Origin: GCA-2688775 sp035288865
GTDB lineage: Archaea; Nanobdellota; Nanobdellia; Woesearchaeales; GW2011-AR4
Direction of reading: 5' to 3'
Length of the DNA stretch: 64,000 bases
Assembly: GCA_035288865.1 (NCBI GenBank)
Contig: DATDZA010000008.1
Location: 1-64,000, forward strand
Below, in pieces: positions 26,438-35,650 of the stretch. Within the stretch, counting starts at the first letter, position 1, and each line of letters opens with the position of its first letter. Under the pieces are notes generated by a model. The model did no database searches, had not been told where the DNA came from, and worked only from the letters and a program-made list of their open reading frames with translations. Made by a program: the position numbers and the translations under genes.

Positions 26438-26731
26438 ATGCTGCAAACGTACGGTTTATTGTTCAACATGATGGAGTCATTGGGAAAGAAATGGGTAGTT
26501 CCGTTGCTATTATTTCTTTTGCTGATTGAAGAAACAAATTTTTCCAAAATGAAGAAGCACCTTAGGATTACGTCAAGAATCCTTTCCAGAAAATTGCAAT
26601 TGCTGGAAGCATTGGGCTTGGTTGAGAAAATAGTAATTGACCACCCTAGGAAGATTTTGTATTCATTGACTGACAAAGGAAAAGCGATATCAAACCAGCT
26701 TTTGCATTTCTATGAAAATCTGACAAATTGA
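26438..26731 (+). CDS. HxlR-like winged-helix transcription regulator
   Basis: The 97-residue protein matches the HxlR/MarR-type fold: LGKKWVVPLLLFLL (the GGKW-x-x-x-I-L pattern), FSKMKKHLRITSRILSRKLQ (recognition helix region), LEALGLVEK and the wing YSLTDKGKAI. The redox cysteine found near the start of many HxlR proteins is missing. The ATG at 26438 fits the upstream catatttaag box better than the GTG at 26426. It is divergent from the glycosyltransferase-HAD operon and beside an antiporter remnant, so it may control the ion and osmolyte genes. Confidence 0.82.
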   Translation: MLQTYGLLFNMMESLGKKWVVPLLLFLLLIEETNFSKMKKHLRITSRILSRKLQLLEALGLVEKIVIDHPRKILYSLTDKGKAISNQLLHFYENLTN

Positions 26732-26735
26732 ATTT

Positions 26736-27022
26736 CTACTGCGGCTTGCCCTTAAAGAATGGAATGCCGCTGTTCTCATAGAAAATTCTTGCAGAGCTTA
26801 GTGTTATGGTAAACATAATTACTGCAAAGGTTATCTTCGCAATCAATTCGGCATTCTGCAGGTTATTCTGGATTGCAGGCTAGGTCCTATTATTATTCCA
26901 ACTAGGATTTCCCCGATAACAGCCGATTGATTTATTCTGGAAGCAATAAGGTAGCCTGCAAGAGCTACAAACAGCAGTAAACTCATCTGAAATTCAATCG
27001 TTGACACTAATTCCATGACCAT
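26736..27022 (-). pseudogene. Antiporter N-terminal remnant fused to a foreign membrane-protein tail
   Basis: From 27022 the reverse strand encodes STIEFQMSLLLFVALAGYL and SRINQSAVIGEILVGIIIGP, nearly identical to the first 47 residues of the antiporter at 19981. The match stops at IIGPSL. Beyond that, in a different frame, comes a tail LIAKITFAVIMFTITLSS then RIFYENSGIPFFKGKPQ, ending at 26736. A TATA-like gtataaaaac at 27040-27049 remains 30 bp upstream. It looks like a recombination or deletion product that may still be transcribed. Confidence 0.8.
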
Positions 27023-27059
27023 AACGCGGATTTTACCAATCAGTATAAAAACTATATTA

Positions 27060-28391
27060 TCATTTAAATTGTTCAACTAAGTTTTTTGTTGATGTAATTT
27101 CATCAAGAAGCCTTCTTGAATGCTCAAGGGCAATTTCTGCCCCTAAATTGTTTGTTATGTGTGAATTGTTTCTAAATCCCCTTTTCCTTGCAAAATCCAG
27201 TATTTCGTCCGAAACCGTTTTCCTCTCATTTAACATTTTCTTAAACGGCTCAATAAGGATTAACTCTTCTTTGGGCATAGTTGATTGGGCAAACTTGATA
27301 AATCTTTTGCAGTACTCATAAATTAAATCATTGTCCATCCCCTTATATGCAGACATTTTTTGTAACTCGTTTCTTACAGTCGGCCAGGGGGGAATATAAA
27401 TTATATCTTTTTCAACTTTAAATGGCTCTTTTATACCAATATCCGATTGAACCACAGTATAAAACTCTTCCTGCAATTTTCTTAAGACTGATTTTATGAT
27501 AACGCCAATTCCTGCAATATGGGCGGGATGGTTCATGTCCATTCCCCTTTGCTCAAGAGTCCCATTTGGGTTTATTTTTACAGGATTCCATGTTGTATCA
27601 AGAACAGAGCCATAAAGGGACAAAATTTGAATATTTAAACCCAAACTTTTAATGTAGGACTTCCATTTCTCATATCTTGTTGTAATTATATCTAGAATAT
27701 CCAATGCAGTTAATTTATACGGTGGAAGTCCACCAAACTCTTCAAAGTTTGCATACAGCCCATTTTTGTTATTAAGGGCATCTCCTCCCCTATACACTAT
27801 AACCCGTGAGTCCTTGCCTATGTATTCTCCCTGGTAAAATGGAGATGATTGCATCAAAGCAGTTAAGGCTGGGTCTGCGGCAATCAAAAAATTATAGCTA
27901 TTGACCAAACTGTCTTTTATTTTTGAGTGCACAAGCATCTTAAGAATCCTTAATTGTGAATCAAAAATTCCCCTAGGTAAGGTATAGTGACAGTGAAATC
28001 CCGTGCATCTTCCTGCAATCTTGAATTTGTTTTTTCCAAAAATGTATTCTTTTATTTTGTAGGGCCGATCATCCCGCATAACTGGATTAAACTTTCCTGG
28101 GTATGTCCCAAGGGGGCATAGAAGAATATCTTCCTTTTCAGCAACGGTGGTGAGATACTCAACATCTTTTAGCAAATGATCCGTAGTTTCTAGAATTGCT
28201 TCGCCAGGATAACTTGCAATTTCAATGATATTTGTTGTCGATTCTTTTTTTACAGTCGGTTTCTTATCGCGCTTTGAAATTTTTAGAAGCCTGTCGGCAC
28301 CGCTCATAACGAATCCGTTTTTATTTATTGTAAATAACTCTACCTCAAAGCCAGTCATAGATTTTTTTAAGGGATGTTTTACAAATTCCAT
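27060..28391 (-). CDS. Glutamate-cysteine ligase-like carboxylate-amine ligase (GCS2 family)
   Basis: The 443-residue protein has the GCS2 pattern: TGFEVELFTIN near the N terminus (GxExE), a central RCTGFHCHYTLP (GxHxH) and NPNGTLEQRGMDMN (GTLE-x-R-x-x-D). Such enzymes form amide bonds, typically glutamate with cysteine to give gamma-glutamylcysteine, using ATP. The true amine partner is unknown, and the sequence is divergent. It is the last gene of an operon with a helical protein and an amidohydrolase. Confidence 0.78.
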   Translation of the reverse strand: MEFVKHPLKKSMTGFEVELFTINKNGFVMSGADRLLKISKRDKKPTVKKESTTNIIEIASYPGEAILETTDHLLKDVEYLTTVAEKEDILLCPLGTYPGKFNPVMRDDRPYKIKEYIFGKNKFKIAGRCTGFHCHYTLPRGIFDSQLRILKMLVHSKIKDSLVNSYNFLIAADPALTALMQSSPFYQGEYIGKDSRVIVYRGGDALNNKNGLYANFEEFGGLPPYKLTALDILDIITTRYEKWKSYIKSLGLNIQILSLYGSVLDTTWNPVKINPNGTLEQRGMDMNHPAHIAGIGVIIKSVLRKLQEEFYTVVQSDIGIKEPFKVEKDIIYIPPWPTVRNELQKMSAYKGMDNDLIYEYCKRFIKFAQSTMPKEELILIEPFKKMLNERKTVSDEILDFARKRGFRNNSHITNNLGAEIALEHSRRLLDEITSTKNLVEQFK

Positions 28392-28414
28392 TTTTTAATT
28401 TAAAAAACTCAGTG

Positions 28415-28825
28415 TCAGTACTTATTTGTCTTTAATATCCTTAATATGCATATGTTCTGGGCAAGAAGCATCGAAGTCTTAATATGGAGGGGATCAGAAG
28501 ATTCATCCTTTAGCATTTTGATACTTATTGACTTACTTTTTCCAATTATAGAATCCAAAATCTTTTTAATTCTGGCCAAATAAGGCCTTTCTTCGTCGAA
28601 CCTAAGCTGCTTAATGATATTTTTTGTAAGTTTAAGGTGCTCAATTGCCCGCTTGTAGTTGTATTGATTCATAAGATTTAGGGCATTATTCAGATGGGTA
28701 TAAATGCGGATATATCCTATAATAATATTGCTTTGCCTTCTTTCTTTTTTTGGAATTATCAAATCTATGATTTTCTTGAAGTTTGCAAACCCAAGATTGT
28801 TAAGATTTATTTCAAGAATATTCAT
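28415..28825 (-). CDS. Helical protein of unknown function in the GCS2/amidohydrolase operon
   Basis: The 136-residue product appears almost fully helical, with a stretch like a TPR repeat (LNNALNLMNQYNYKRAIEHL). No family is recognised. It overlaps the amidohydrolase by 4 bp (ATGA at 28822-28825) and lies 23 bp before the GCS2-like ligase. Tight coupling suggests a shared pathway or complex. It may be a scaffold or a small partner. Confidence 0.65.
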   Translation of the reverse strand: MNILEINLNNLGFANFKKIIDLIIPKKERRQSNIIIGYIRIYTHLNNALNLMNQYNYKRAIEHLKLTKNIIKQLRFDEERPYLARIKKILDSIIGKSKSISIKMLKDESSDPLHIKTSMLLAQNICILRILKTNKY

Positions 28826-29619
28826 TTAAACCACCTCATTATATTTCCCCCGAGTATTGCCTTAATATGATTTGGATTTTTATTAGATATTATTGCAGTG
28901 TCCACAAGCATCTCTAGAGCCAAATCAAAATCGTAATAAGGAACATCAGATCCAAAAACAATTTTGGAGTAATCAACGGAATTCAACAGCTGCATTAATT
29001 CGAAAATCCTTAATGTGGAAGTATCAAACAAAACATTCTCGTTTCCGTTCACTTTTTTTATCGTCTTTTCAAAATCCACAAATGCGCTGTGGCCTAGAAT
29101 TAATCTAAGATTGGGAAAAATTTTTATTACTTTTTGTATATCGTTCGCTATCTCGCTTAAGCCAAATCCGGTGTGGATCAGTAGTGGCAACCTTAATTTC
29201 TCAGCACGTTCATACACTTTCATAACCTCGCTTGAGGCAATCCCAAAATCCTGGCTTCTCGGGTGAAGTTTTATGCCCCGAAATCCCTGCAATGTTCGCT
29301 GTTCAAACTCCTTTTTCCAATTCGTTTTTGGGTTGATTCGAAAGAATGGTATGATTTTATCAGGATATAAATTATAAAATCTTAAAATTCTATCATTGGC
29401 TTTGGAAAAATTTGATTGACCGGGTTCGTTTAAAGGGAATACAATTGCCTTGTTAACGCCACAAACAGACATATCTTTTATAAACTTTTTCTCATTTATT
29501 CCATGACCGTCCTTATCTGTGCCTATATGTGTGTGGGCATCAACAATTACTATATTTGAAAAAATTGCATCGTATGATTCCTTATTTTCTCGGTCAAAAA
29601 AAGTTTTAGGTAAAGCCAT
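28822..29619 (-). CDS. Amidohydrolase (TIM-barrel metal hydrolase, amidohydrolase_2 type)
   Basis: The 265-residue protein has DAHTHIGT at the start (HxH metal pair), GIKLHPRSQDFG, LLIHTGFG, LILGHSAF and a late FGSDVPYYD with the catalytic Asp. This is the amidohydrolase_2 (PF04909) order; relatives hydrolyse or decarboxylate small acids and amides. ATG 29619 is preferred over GTG 29628 because a TATA-like box on this strand begins 30 bp upstream. It is the first gene of a three-gene operon. Confidence 0.88.
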   Translation of the reverse strand: MALPKTFFDRENKESYDAIFSNIVIVDAHTHIGTDKDGHGINEKKFIKDMSVCGVNKAIVFPLNEPGQSNFSKANDRILRFYNLYPDKIIPFFRINPKTNWKKEFEQRTLQGFRGIKLHPRSQDFGIASSEVMKVYERAEKLRLPLLIHTGFGLSEIANDIQKVIKIFPNLRLILGHSAFVDFEKTIKKVNGNENVLFDTSTLRIFELMQLLNSVDYSKIVFGSDVPYYDFDLALEMLVDTAIISNKNPNHIKAILGGNIMRWFK

Positions 29620-29761
29620 ATTTTTCACTCTGTGTTTTTTAGATATAAGAATTGGAGTGCATTATGTTAATATATACTTTACCTTTATTCTGGCAAGAAT
29701 CTAAGTTAAAAATTTTCACTTATCCAAAATATTTATAAACATCCAATAACTTACAAATATC

Positions 29762-31105
29762 GTGCCAACACAACTTAGTTATGCGAGAAGTGGTTCTATC
29801 ACGAAAGAGATGAAGTATGTTTCCGAGCAGGAAAAGGTTGATGTTGAATGGCTTAGGGATGAAATTTCCAAAGGCACCATAATAATTCCTGCAAACATTA
29901 ATCACACTAAGCTTAAGCCGATTGGAATCGGCATGGGATTAAAGACAAAAATAAATGCAAATATCGGCGCTTCTAAAATAAGGGCAAGTGTCGGAGAGGA
30001 ATTAAAAAAATTAGAATATGCTATAAAATACGGCGCTGACACTGCAATGGACTTGAGCACGGGGGGGAACCTAAACGTCATACGTCAAACAATAATTGAA
30101 AATTCCCCTATTGTGATTGGGACCGTTCCAACATACCAGGCTGTTGAGAATGTAAATGGAAAAATAGAAAACATGAAAGCTGAGGACTGGCTGGACGCAA
30201 TTGAATTGCAGGCAAAACAAGGCGTGGATTACATGACAATTCATGCTGGCATTCTTCAAAGGACACTTCCTTTAGTTAAGGGAAGAATCACTGGAGTTGT
30301 TTCAAGAGGGGGGGCAATTCTTGCAAGATGGATGATTATGCATGATAAAGAAAATCCGCTTTACACTCAGTTCGAGCAAATTTGCGATATATTTGAAAAA
30401 TATGATGTTACTTTTTCGCTTGGAGATTCTTTGCGACCAGGATGTTTACACGACGCAACTGATGCAGCCCAGATTGAGGAATTAAAAATCCTTGGAGAAT
30501 TGACATTACAAGCATGGAAAAGGGACTGTCAGGTAATGATTGAAGGTCCTGGGCATATTCCACTGCATCAAATTAAATTAAATATTGATTTGCAGAAAAA
30601 ATATTGCCACAATGCGCCGTTTTATGTGCTTGGTCCGCTGGTTACCGATATTGCGCCAGGTTATGATCACATAACTTCTGCAATTGGCGCAGCCGTTGCC
30701 GGTCAATATGGTGCGGATTATCTGTGTTATGTAACTCCTGCTGAGCATCTTGGATTGCCCGGGCCGGAGGAGGTTAAACAAGGAATCATTGCCTATAAGA
30801 TTGCAGCACATGCAGCCGACATCGCAAAAGGAATTCCAAATGCAAGAGATAGGGATGATGAGCTTTCAAAAGCAAGATTTGATTTTGACTGGGAGAAGCA
30901 ATTTGCATTGTCCCTTGACCCTGAAACTGCTAGAAAAATAAGAAGTGATTTAGGAACTGAAGCCGATTTCTGCTCGATGTGCGGGCCGGATTATTGCAGC
31001 ATGCTTAATTTCCATAAAGCAATGAATGTTAAAACTTTCAATGATAAGAAAAGAGAAGACCGGGCACGGAAGTTAAAGCAGATGGAAGAAGAAAGATTAA
31101 TTTAG
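29762..31105 (+). CDS. thiC: Phosphomethylpyrimidine synthase
   Basis: The 447-residue radical SAM enzyme makes the HMP-P pyrimidine of thiamine from aminoimidazole ribotide (AIR), an intermediate of the purine pathway encoded nearby. KINANIGASKI, GADTAMDLSTGG, SLGDSLRPGCLHDATD, EGPGHIPLHQI and the C-terminal CSMCGPDYC cluster motif are all present. The start is a GTG at 29762, exactly 30 bp after TTTATAAA (29732). With a leaderless start there is no room for a TPP riboswitch. No other thiamine gene is in the window. Confidence 0.96.
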   Translation: MPTQLSYARSGSITKEMKYVSEQEKVDVEWLRDEISKGTIIIPANINHTKLKPIGIGMGLKTKINANIGASKIRASVGEELKKLEYAIKYGADTAMDLSTGGNLNVIRQTIIENSPIVIGTVPTYQAVENVNGKIENMKAEDWLDAIELQAKQGVDYMTIHAGILQRTLPLVKGRITGVVSRGGAILARWMIMHDKENPLYTQFEQICDIFEKYDVTFSLGDSLRPGCLHDATDAAQIEELKILGELTLQAWKRDCQVMIEGPGHIPLHQIKLNIDLQKKYCHNAPFYVLGPLVTDIAPGYDHITSAIGAAVAGQYGADYLCYVTPAEHLGLPGPEEVKQGIIAYKIAAHAADIAKGIPNARDRDDELSKARFDFDWEKQFALSLDPETARKIRSDLGTEADFCSMCGPDYCSMLNFHKAMNVKTFNDKKREDRARKLKQMEEERLI

Positions 31106-31266
31106 CTTAGTTCTGTCGCAATATGGAATCAAAAAATTCTAAAACTCCGCAATGGCCCTTCAAAGTGAAGCTCTACATAAAAATTTATAAAGTGAAGTTG
31201 TTTTTGCTAAAGTATCTGACAAAATTAAAATTTTGGAAATATAATAAGTTCAGGAGGGAAGATGGA

Positions 31267-32040
31267 ATGGCAGTCACAATTGATTTGAAAGGAAGAAAAG
31301 CTGTTGTATTTGGAATCGCTAATGATAAGAGCATTGCATGGCACATTGCAAAAAGGCTGAATGATGCAGGCTGCCAGATTTTTGCAGCTTATCAGGAAAG
31401 AGTTGAGCCTTTATTTTTGCCGCTTATGAAACATTTGAACAATCCCGCTCACATGAAGTGCGACGTAGTTGATGACACCCAGCTTGATGCATTTTTCAAT
31501 AAAGTGAAAGAAGAGTTTGGGGAGGTTGATTTTCTGATACACAGCATTGCTTTTGCCAAGCGCGAGCACTTGCAGGGCAAATTCTACAATGTTGACAGGA
31601 GAGGTTACCAAGTAGCGCATGAAGTCAGCGCCTATTCTCTTGCAGAATTAACAAGAAGAACTGCACCTATGATGAAAAATGGCGGCTCGATAATTGCGAT
31701 GACTTATCTCGGAAGTGAAAAAGTAACTCCCGGATACAATATAATGGGTGTTGCAAAAGCTGCACTTGAATCAAGCGTAAAATATATTGCCTCTGATTTG
31801 GGAGACAAACAGATAAGAGTTAATGCAATTTCCGCAGGGCCGATTGCCACTCTTGCAGCTTCCGGCATATCGGGATTTGGCGAAATGCTTTTGAATTATA
31901 TTGCAAAATCTCCCCTGAAAAGAAACATTACGGCAGATGAAGTTGCAGATTGCGCCTTGTTTTTGTGCAGCGACTTATCAAAGGCAATCACCGGGCAGGT
32001 TATATTTGTTGATGCGGGCTATAGCGCGATGGGAATTTGA
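31267..32040 (+). CDS. fabI: Enoyl-[acyl-carrier-protein] reductase, FabI type
   Basis: A 257-residue short-chain reductase. IDLKGRKAVVFGIANDKSIAW, LIHSIAFAKREHLQGKF, the active-site Y-x6-K in YNIMGVAKAALESS, and RVNAISAGPIATLAASGI are specific for FabI. The start at 31267 is preceded by AGGAGG at 31252-31257, a perfect SD at 9 bp, and gives the normal length. An in-frame start at 31123 would add a very basic 48-residue leader. Type II fatty acid synthesis is rare in archaea, so its role and origin are interesting. Confidence 0.9.
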   Translation: MAVTIDLKGRKAVVFGIANDKSIAWHIAKRLNDAGCQIFAAYQERVEPLFLPLMKHLNNPAHMKCDVVDDTQLDAFFNKVKEEFGEVDFLIHSIAFAKREHLQGKFYNVDRRGYQVAHEVSAYSLAELTRRTAPMMKNGGSIIAMTYLGSEKVTPGYNIMGVAKAALESSVKYIASDLGDKQIRVNAISAGPIATLAASGISGFGEMLLNYIAKSPLKRNITADEVADCALFLCSDLSKAITGQVIFVDAGYSAMGI

Positions 32041-32052
32041 ATAGTGATTATT

Positions 32053-32334
32053 ATGCAATATTATTTAGATACTTGTAGGGCGGATGATATTCCCAAGATA
32101 AAATCTGGGTTAGAGAATTCACGCAAGATTAGATTCAGAAAAGAACCTAATCCAACTCCGGATCTTGAAAAGTATATTGCTTGTCACGGTATGCGAGATG
32201 GCACTTATCTAGAAATAGAATTTTATCATCGTACTATAACTATTAATAGCAATCAGAGTCATGAGAGATTGTCACCATTGGTCCGAAAGATACACGAAAC
32301 TGTTGGTGGATACTTACACAGTAGACATAATTAG
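32053..32334 (+). CDS. Small protein of unknown function
   Basis: A 93-residue acidic-basic mixed protein beginning MQYYLDTCRADD; GTG 32044 is an alternative start. FRKEPNPTPDLEKYIACHGM and the later EIEFYHRTITIN suggest an alpha-beta fold. No family is recognised. It starts 12 bp after fabI with no clear promoter or SD, so it may be co-transcribed with it. Confidence 0.55.
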   Translation: MQYYLDTCRADDIPKIKSGLENSRKIRFRKEPNPTPDLEKYIACHGMRDGTYLEIEFYHRTITINSNQSHERLSPLVRKIHETVGGYLHSRHN

Positions 32335-32369
32335 GAATTTGATGAAATTAAAAAATTATTGGATAAAAT

Positions 32370-33020
32370 ATGACTTCATTAAAAACTTTCATTGATTTTA
32401 TTCTGCATCTTGATAAGTTTCTAAGCGTGATTATACAAAATTATGGGACTTTGACGTATTTATTCTTGTTTTTGATAATTTTTGCTGAAACGGGATTCGT
32501 TGTCTTCCCATTTCTTCCTGGTGATTCATTATTGTTTGCAGCCGGAGCTTTTGCTGCTGTCGGCGCTCTCAATGTTTTTTGGTTGTTTGCTATTATAACT
32601 ATTGCGGCAATCCTAGGCGACACAATAAATTATTCAATCGGAAAATTTTTGGGCTCAAAAGCATTTAAGAAATATCCTAAAATTTTCAAGAAAGAATATC
32701 TTGAGAAAACAGAAAATTTTTACAAAAAATATGGCAAAAAAACTATTGTTCTGGCAAGATTTGTCCCAATAGTCAGAACATTTGCGCCGTTTATTGCTGG
32801 TGTTGGGAAGATGAAATATGCTAATTTTCTGGTGTATAATATAGTTGGCGGAATTATCTGGACTGCGTTGTTTATTTTCGGCGGGTATTTTTTTGGCAAT
32901 ATCCCTTTAGTTAAAAATAATTTTTCATTGACCATACTATTCATAATAATTTTATCATTTGTGCCTATAATTTGGGAATGGAGAAAGCACAAGAAAAAAA
33001 GAAGTGGCGACGGTCGCTAG
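32370..33020 (+). CDS. DedA-family membrane protein (VTT/SNARE-associated domain)
   Basis: The 216-residue protein matches DedA: FAETGFVVFPFLPGDSLLFA near the N terminus (the E and PG.S motif), GDTINYSIGKFLG, and later VLARFVPIVRTFAPFIAGVG (the R-x3-R arginine motif). About five membrane segments are visible, with a Lys-rich tail. DedA proteins are needed for membrane homeostasis and act in undecaprenyl phosphate or lipid transport. It is co-directional with fabI, so a membrane role for this cluster is plausible. Confidence 0.92.
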   Translation: MTSLKTFIDFILHLDKFLSVIIQNYGTLTYLFLFLIIFAETGFVVFPFLPGDSLLFAAGAFAAVGALNVFWLFAIITIAAILGDTINYSIGKFLGSKAFKKYPKIFKKEYLEKTENFYKKYGKKTIVLARFVPIVRTFAPFIAGVGKMKYANFLVYNIVGGIIWTALFIFGGYFFGNIPLVKNNFSLTILFIIILSFVPIIWEWRKHKKKRSGDGR

Positions 33021-33160
33021 GATTTATAATTTCTGATTTATAATAATACTTTTTGAAATCTCAACATGTTACAAAATTTTACATTCAATTTTGCAGTTAC
33101 TATTAACTAGTAGTGTAAAATAGAAAGGTTTATAAGTGTGATTTATTTCCAATAGGTAAA

Positions 33161-35593
33161 ATGGCTGATGCACCGGATTTCACCCCTAAAGGAAAAGTAA
33201 TTTTGACCGATGGACCAACTTCACAACCTGATTTAGCTAATCGAGATAATGATTTTTTTGGACTGTTGGACTTGAATCCATTAAAAGAGCAGGGTTTGGG
33301 AAAGAAAGGAGCTTTAAATATTGTTAGACATGGTGATTTTGACTTAGCCCCGGATACGGTAGCTGAATTAGCAAGATTGGGAGCTGAAATAGACAGAAGA
33401 AGAGCTGAAGGCCGAAGTGTAGGATTAGGTAAGTCTTTCTCAACGGATGTCGACCAAGTAGAGATTCTAGGTGATATTCTTTATGGACGTAACGTGCCTA
33501 TTGCCCCAAAAGAGATTACCCCTTATAAACCCTGGAGGAAAACAGGCTATGAAAGATTTAAAGAGGCAATTTTTGGCAGGCGATCTCCTGTACTTCGTGA
33601 AGTGCATCAACAGCCGGTTAGTCGTGCTGCGAAAACATCTTCATGGTTCACCAGAGCAGTAAATTCAGCATATGCTTCGATGGTCAAATCTGCAAACACA
33701 AGAGCGGAATTTGAAAACAAATTTGGAAGGCAAAATATTCGTGACGTTTTACGCACTCATTATAATCACCCGGGAAATGTAGTTTCAGCTTCAACATCAA
33801 GATTGGGCAGCATAAGTGAGCGGGCAAAAAAAGCCTATCAAGATCTTAGTGCAAGAGCAGCTTCAAGGACTTCTAGGTTATATGATTCTGCTTCCGAACA
33901 ATTATCAAGAGCCGGTACAAAAATATCGGCATTGCAATTTCCTTACAAACGTTTTGGTTCTGCAGCTGCAGCTTCTAAATTAAAAAGATTAAGTGAGCTA
34001 TCAAAAAAAGCTTACCATAATCTTGGTGAAAGAGTAGCTTCAAGTGCTTCTAGTTTAAATGATTCATATCATTCTGCATCAGATTCAGTTTCACAAATTC
34101 CTTACAAACGTACAATTGCTGCGGGCATTGCTCTTACAACTGCCGGTGTGTTATATGCAACGACGCCTCTGGGTGTTGCAGTTAACAAGTATGGTAAAAA
34201 CTTAAATTCTAGAATTAGTTCCGCCATAACTTCAATGAATGAAAGTTCTGAAGTTAGTACACTGGTGGGTAATCCAGTATCTCAATCACCTGCAGTTTCA
34301 ACAGAAACCCCGAGCCTTGAAGCGATGGTCAATGTTCCTTCAAATAATGCACAAACTGGCGCAACTCAAAATACAGTTCCAATTCCAAATGAAGGACATA
34401 TAAACTATATTCCTACAGTACATAAAGTAAATGCGGATGAGAACCTTTCAAGAATTGTACAACAATACAGATTTGGAAGCTCAAGCTTCAATGCAATAGT
34501 TAGGCAATATGCAAAAGACAATGGATTGCAATCGCCCTACAAAATAGCACGCGAAGATACACCTGTCAGGATAGCAACTTATGATGGTAAGGAAATTAAG
34601 TACATAGATGCGGTTGTGTTTGCTGGAACAGACTTTGCAACGCCGCTAAGAAGAGAAATTAGAAAATCAGTGCGAGCAACTGCTGAATTAAATAAGATGC
34701 AAAATGCAAATTTAATATTTCCACATCAGAAACTTACAATTGAAGGTCATTTCTCTGCTGAAGATAGGCCAGAAACACATGCTAAACTCGAAAATAGAGC
34801 TTATGAAGCTCAAGATGGAAGCACAGCGCGTTTGTCTTACGATGCTGGAAGCGATTCACTCACACTGAAAGCGCCTGCACATAGCGTACAACATAACATT
34901 GTGCGGGGCAGATACACTCCAACTAACATTAGTGGGCTAGCTGCAATGGCTGAAAATCAAATTTCTTTGAGTAACAATAAATCAGAAACATCCCCGACTC
35001 CAGCATATCGCGGAGATTTATCTCACGATGGAGATCTATTTGGTAGGGTTGGAGGCGAGTACACTTCCAATCTGGGTGAAGACTTGTCGCCAAAAAAATA
35101 TGAAAGGGCCACTGTTTTCAAAGGGCTGTTTGACAAATCTAAATCTGAAGCAAAAAGTCTATTTAAAGGGCGGCTGTTTGAAGGTATGAGAAATGAACAA
35201 GACACAAAACTAGGTGAACACAGAAAAAGTAATGATGATGCTTATAGGGATGGTCAGATTTTTGCAGGTTTAAGGGAAGAGTCAGAACCCGCTCCCGCTA
35301 CAGTTTACAGCGGAAATCTATTTGCAAGTGTTGGAGAAAAACAAACAATAGGATTAGGCAAATTTGATTCAGTTCAGCAATCTGACCAATACGTGCGCAG
35401 GGAAATGTTCGCAGACTCTATTGAGGGAAGAAAAACAATTATTCCTCAGGCAGGAGGGCTGGCTGACAAGGTAAAAGATAAAGCTCGTGGATTATTTGGA
35501 AGAATTGCAAAATTAGTAAATAAAGAATACGAAGCGCCTGGCTTAACGCCATGGCTTGATAGGATAAGCGGCAGACAAGTTTATTCCAAATAA
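33161..35593 (+). CDS. Large single-pass protein with RHG-like N terminus, internal repeats and LysM-like domain
   Basis: An 810-residue protein of unknown function. Residues 50-110 contain IVRHGDFD and a segment like the start of a histidine phosphatase, but the second catalytic part is missing. Residues 213-264 and 274-317 are an internal duplication, each with K-K-A-Y and ending PYKR. One membrane segment spans about 319-341. Residues 418-528 resemble a LysM domain (VHKVNADENLSRIVQQY ... NLIFPHQKLTI). The last 200 residues hold three loose repeats around G-x-LF and LGE. It has its own box TTTATAAG at 33129. It may be a cell-envelope protein. Confidence 0.6.
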   Translation: MADAPDFTPKGKVILTDGPTSQPDLANRDNDFFGLLDLNPLKEQGLGKKGALNIVRHGDFDLAPDTVAELARLGAEIDRRRAEGRSVGLGKSFSTDVDQVEILGDILYGRNVPIAPKEITPYKPWRKTGYERFKEAIFGRRSPVLREVHQQPVSRAAKTSSWFTRAVNSAYASMVKSANTRAEFENKFGRQNIRDVLRTHYNHPGNVVSASTSRLGSISERAKKAYQDLSARAASRTSRLYDSASEQLSRAGTKISALQFPYKRFGSAAAASKLKRLSELSKKAYHNLGERVASSASSLNDSYHSASDSVSQIPYKRTIAAGIALTTAGVLYATTPLGVAVNKYGKNLNSRISSAITSMNESSEVSTLVGNPVSQSPAVSTETPSLEAMVNVPSNNAQTGATQNTVPIPNEGHINYIPTVHKVNADENLSRIVQQYRFGSSSFNAIVRQYAKDNGLQSPYKIAREDTPVRIATYDGKEIKYIDAVVFAGTDFATPLRREIRKSVRATAELNKMQNANLIFPHQKLTIEGHFSAEDRPETHAKLENRAYEAQDGSTARLSYDAGSDSLTLKAPAHSVQHNIVRGRYTPTNISGLAAMAENQISLSNNKSETSPTPAYRGDLSHDGDLFGRVGGEYTSNLGEDLSPKKYERATVFKGLFDKSKSEAKSLFKGRLFEGMRNEQDTKLGEHRKSNDDAYRDGQIFAGLREESEPAPATVYSGNLFASVGEKQTIGLGKFDSVQQSDQYVRREMFADSIEGRKTIIPQAGGLADKVKDKARGLFGRIAKLVNKEYEAPGLTPWLDRISGRQVYSK

Positions 35594-35650
35594 TTTAGAT
35601 ATTCCAACTTCAACCAAAATTCTTATAAATTGTAAATAACTTTAAGTCTT

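Noticed and set aside
29700..29762. TPP riboswitch before thiC
   Set aside because: TATA spacing predicts a leaderless transcript, and no THI-box-like sequence is seen.
31123..31266. 48-residue basic N-terminal extension of FabI
   Set aside because: A perfect SD precedes the ATG at 31267, which gives the normal FabI length; the extension has no promoter of its own.
33800..35400. Direct repeats that could suggest a CRISPR or satellite
   Set aside because: They are protein-level repeats inside one open frame, with no equal spacing or conserved DNA repeat.
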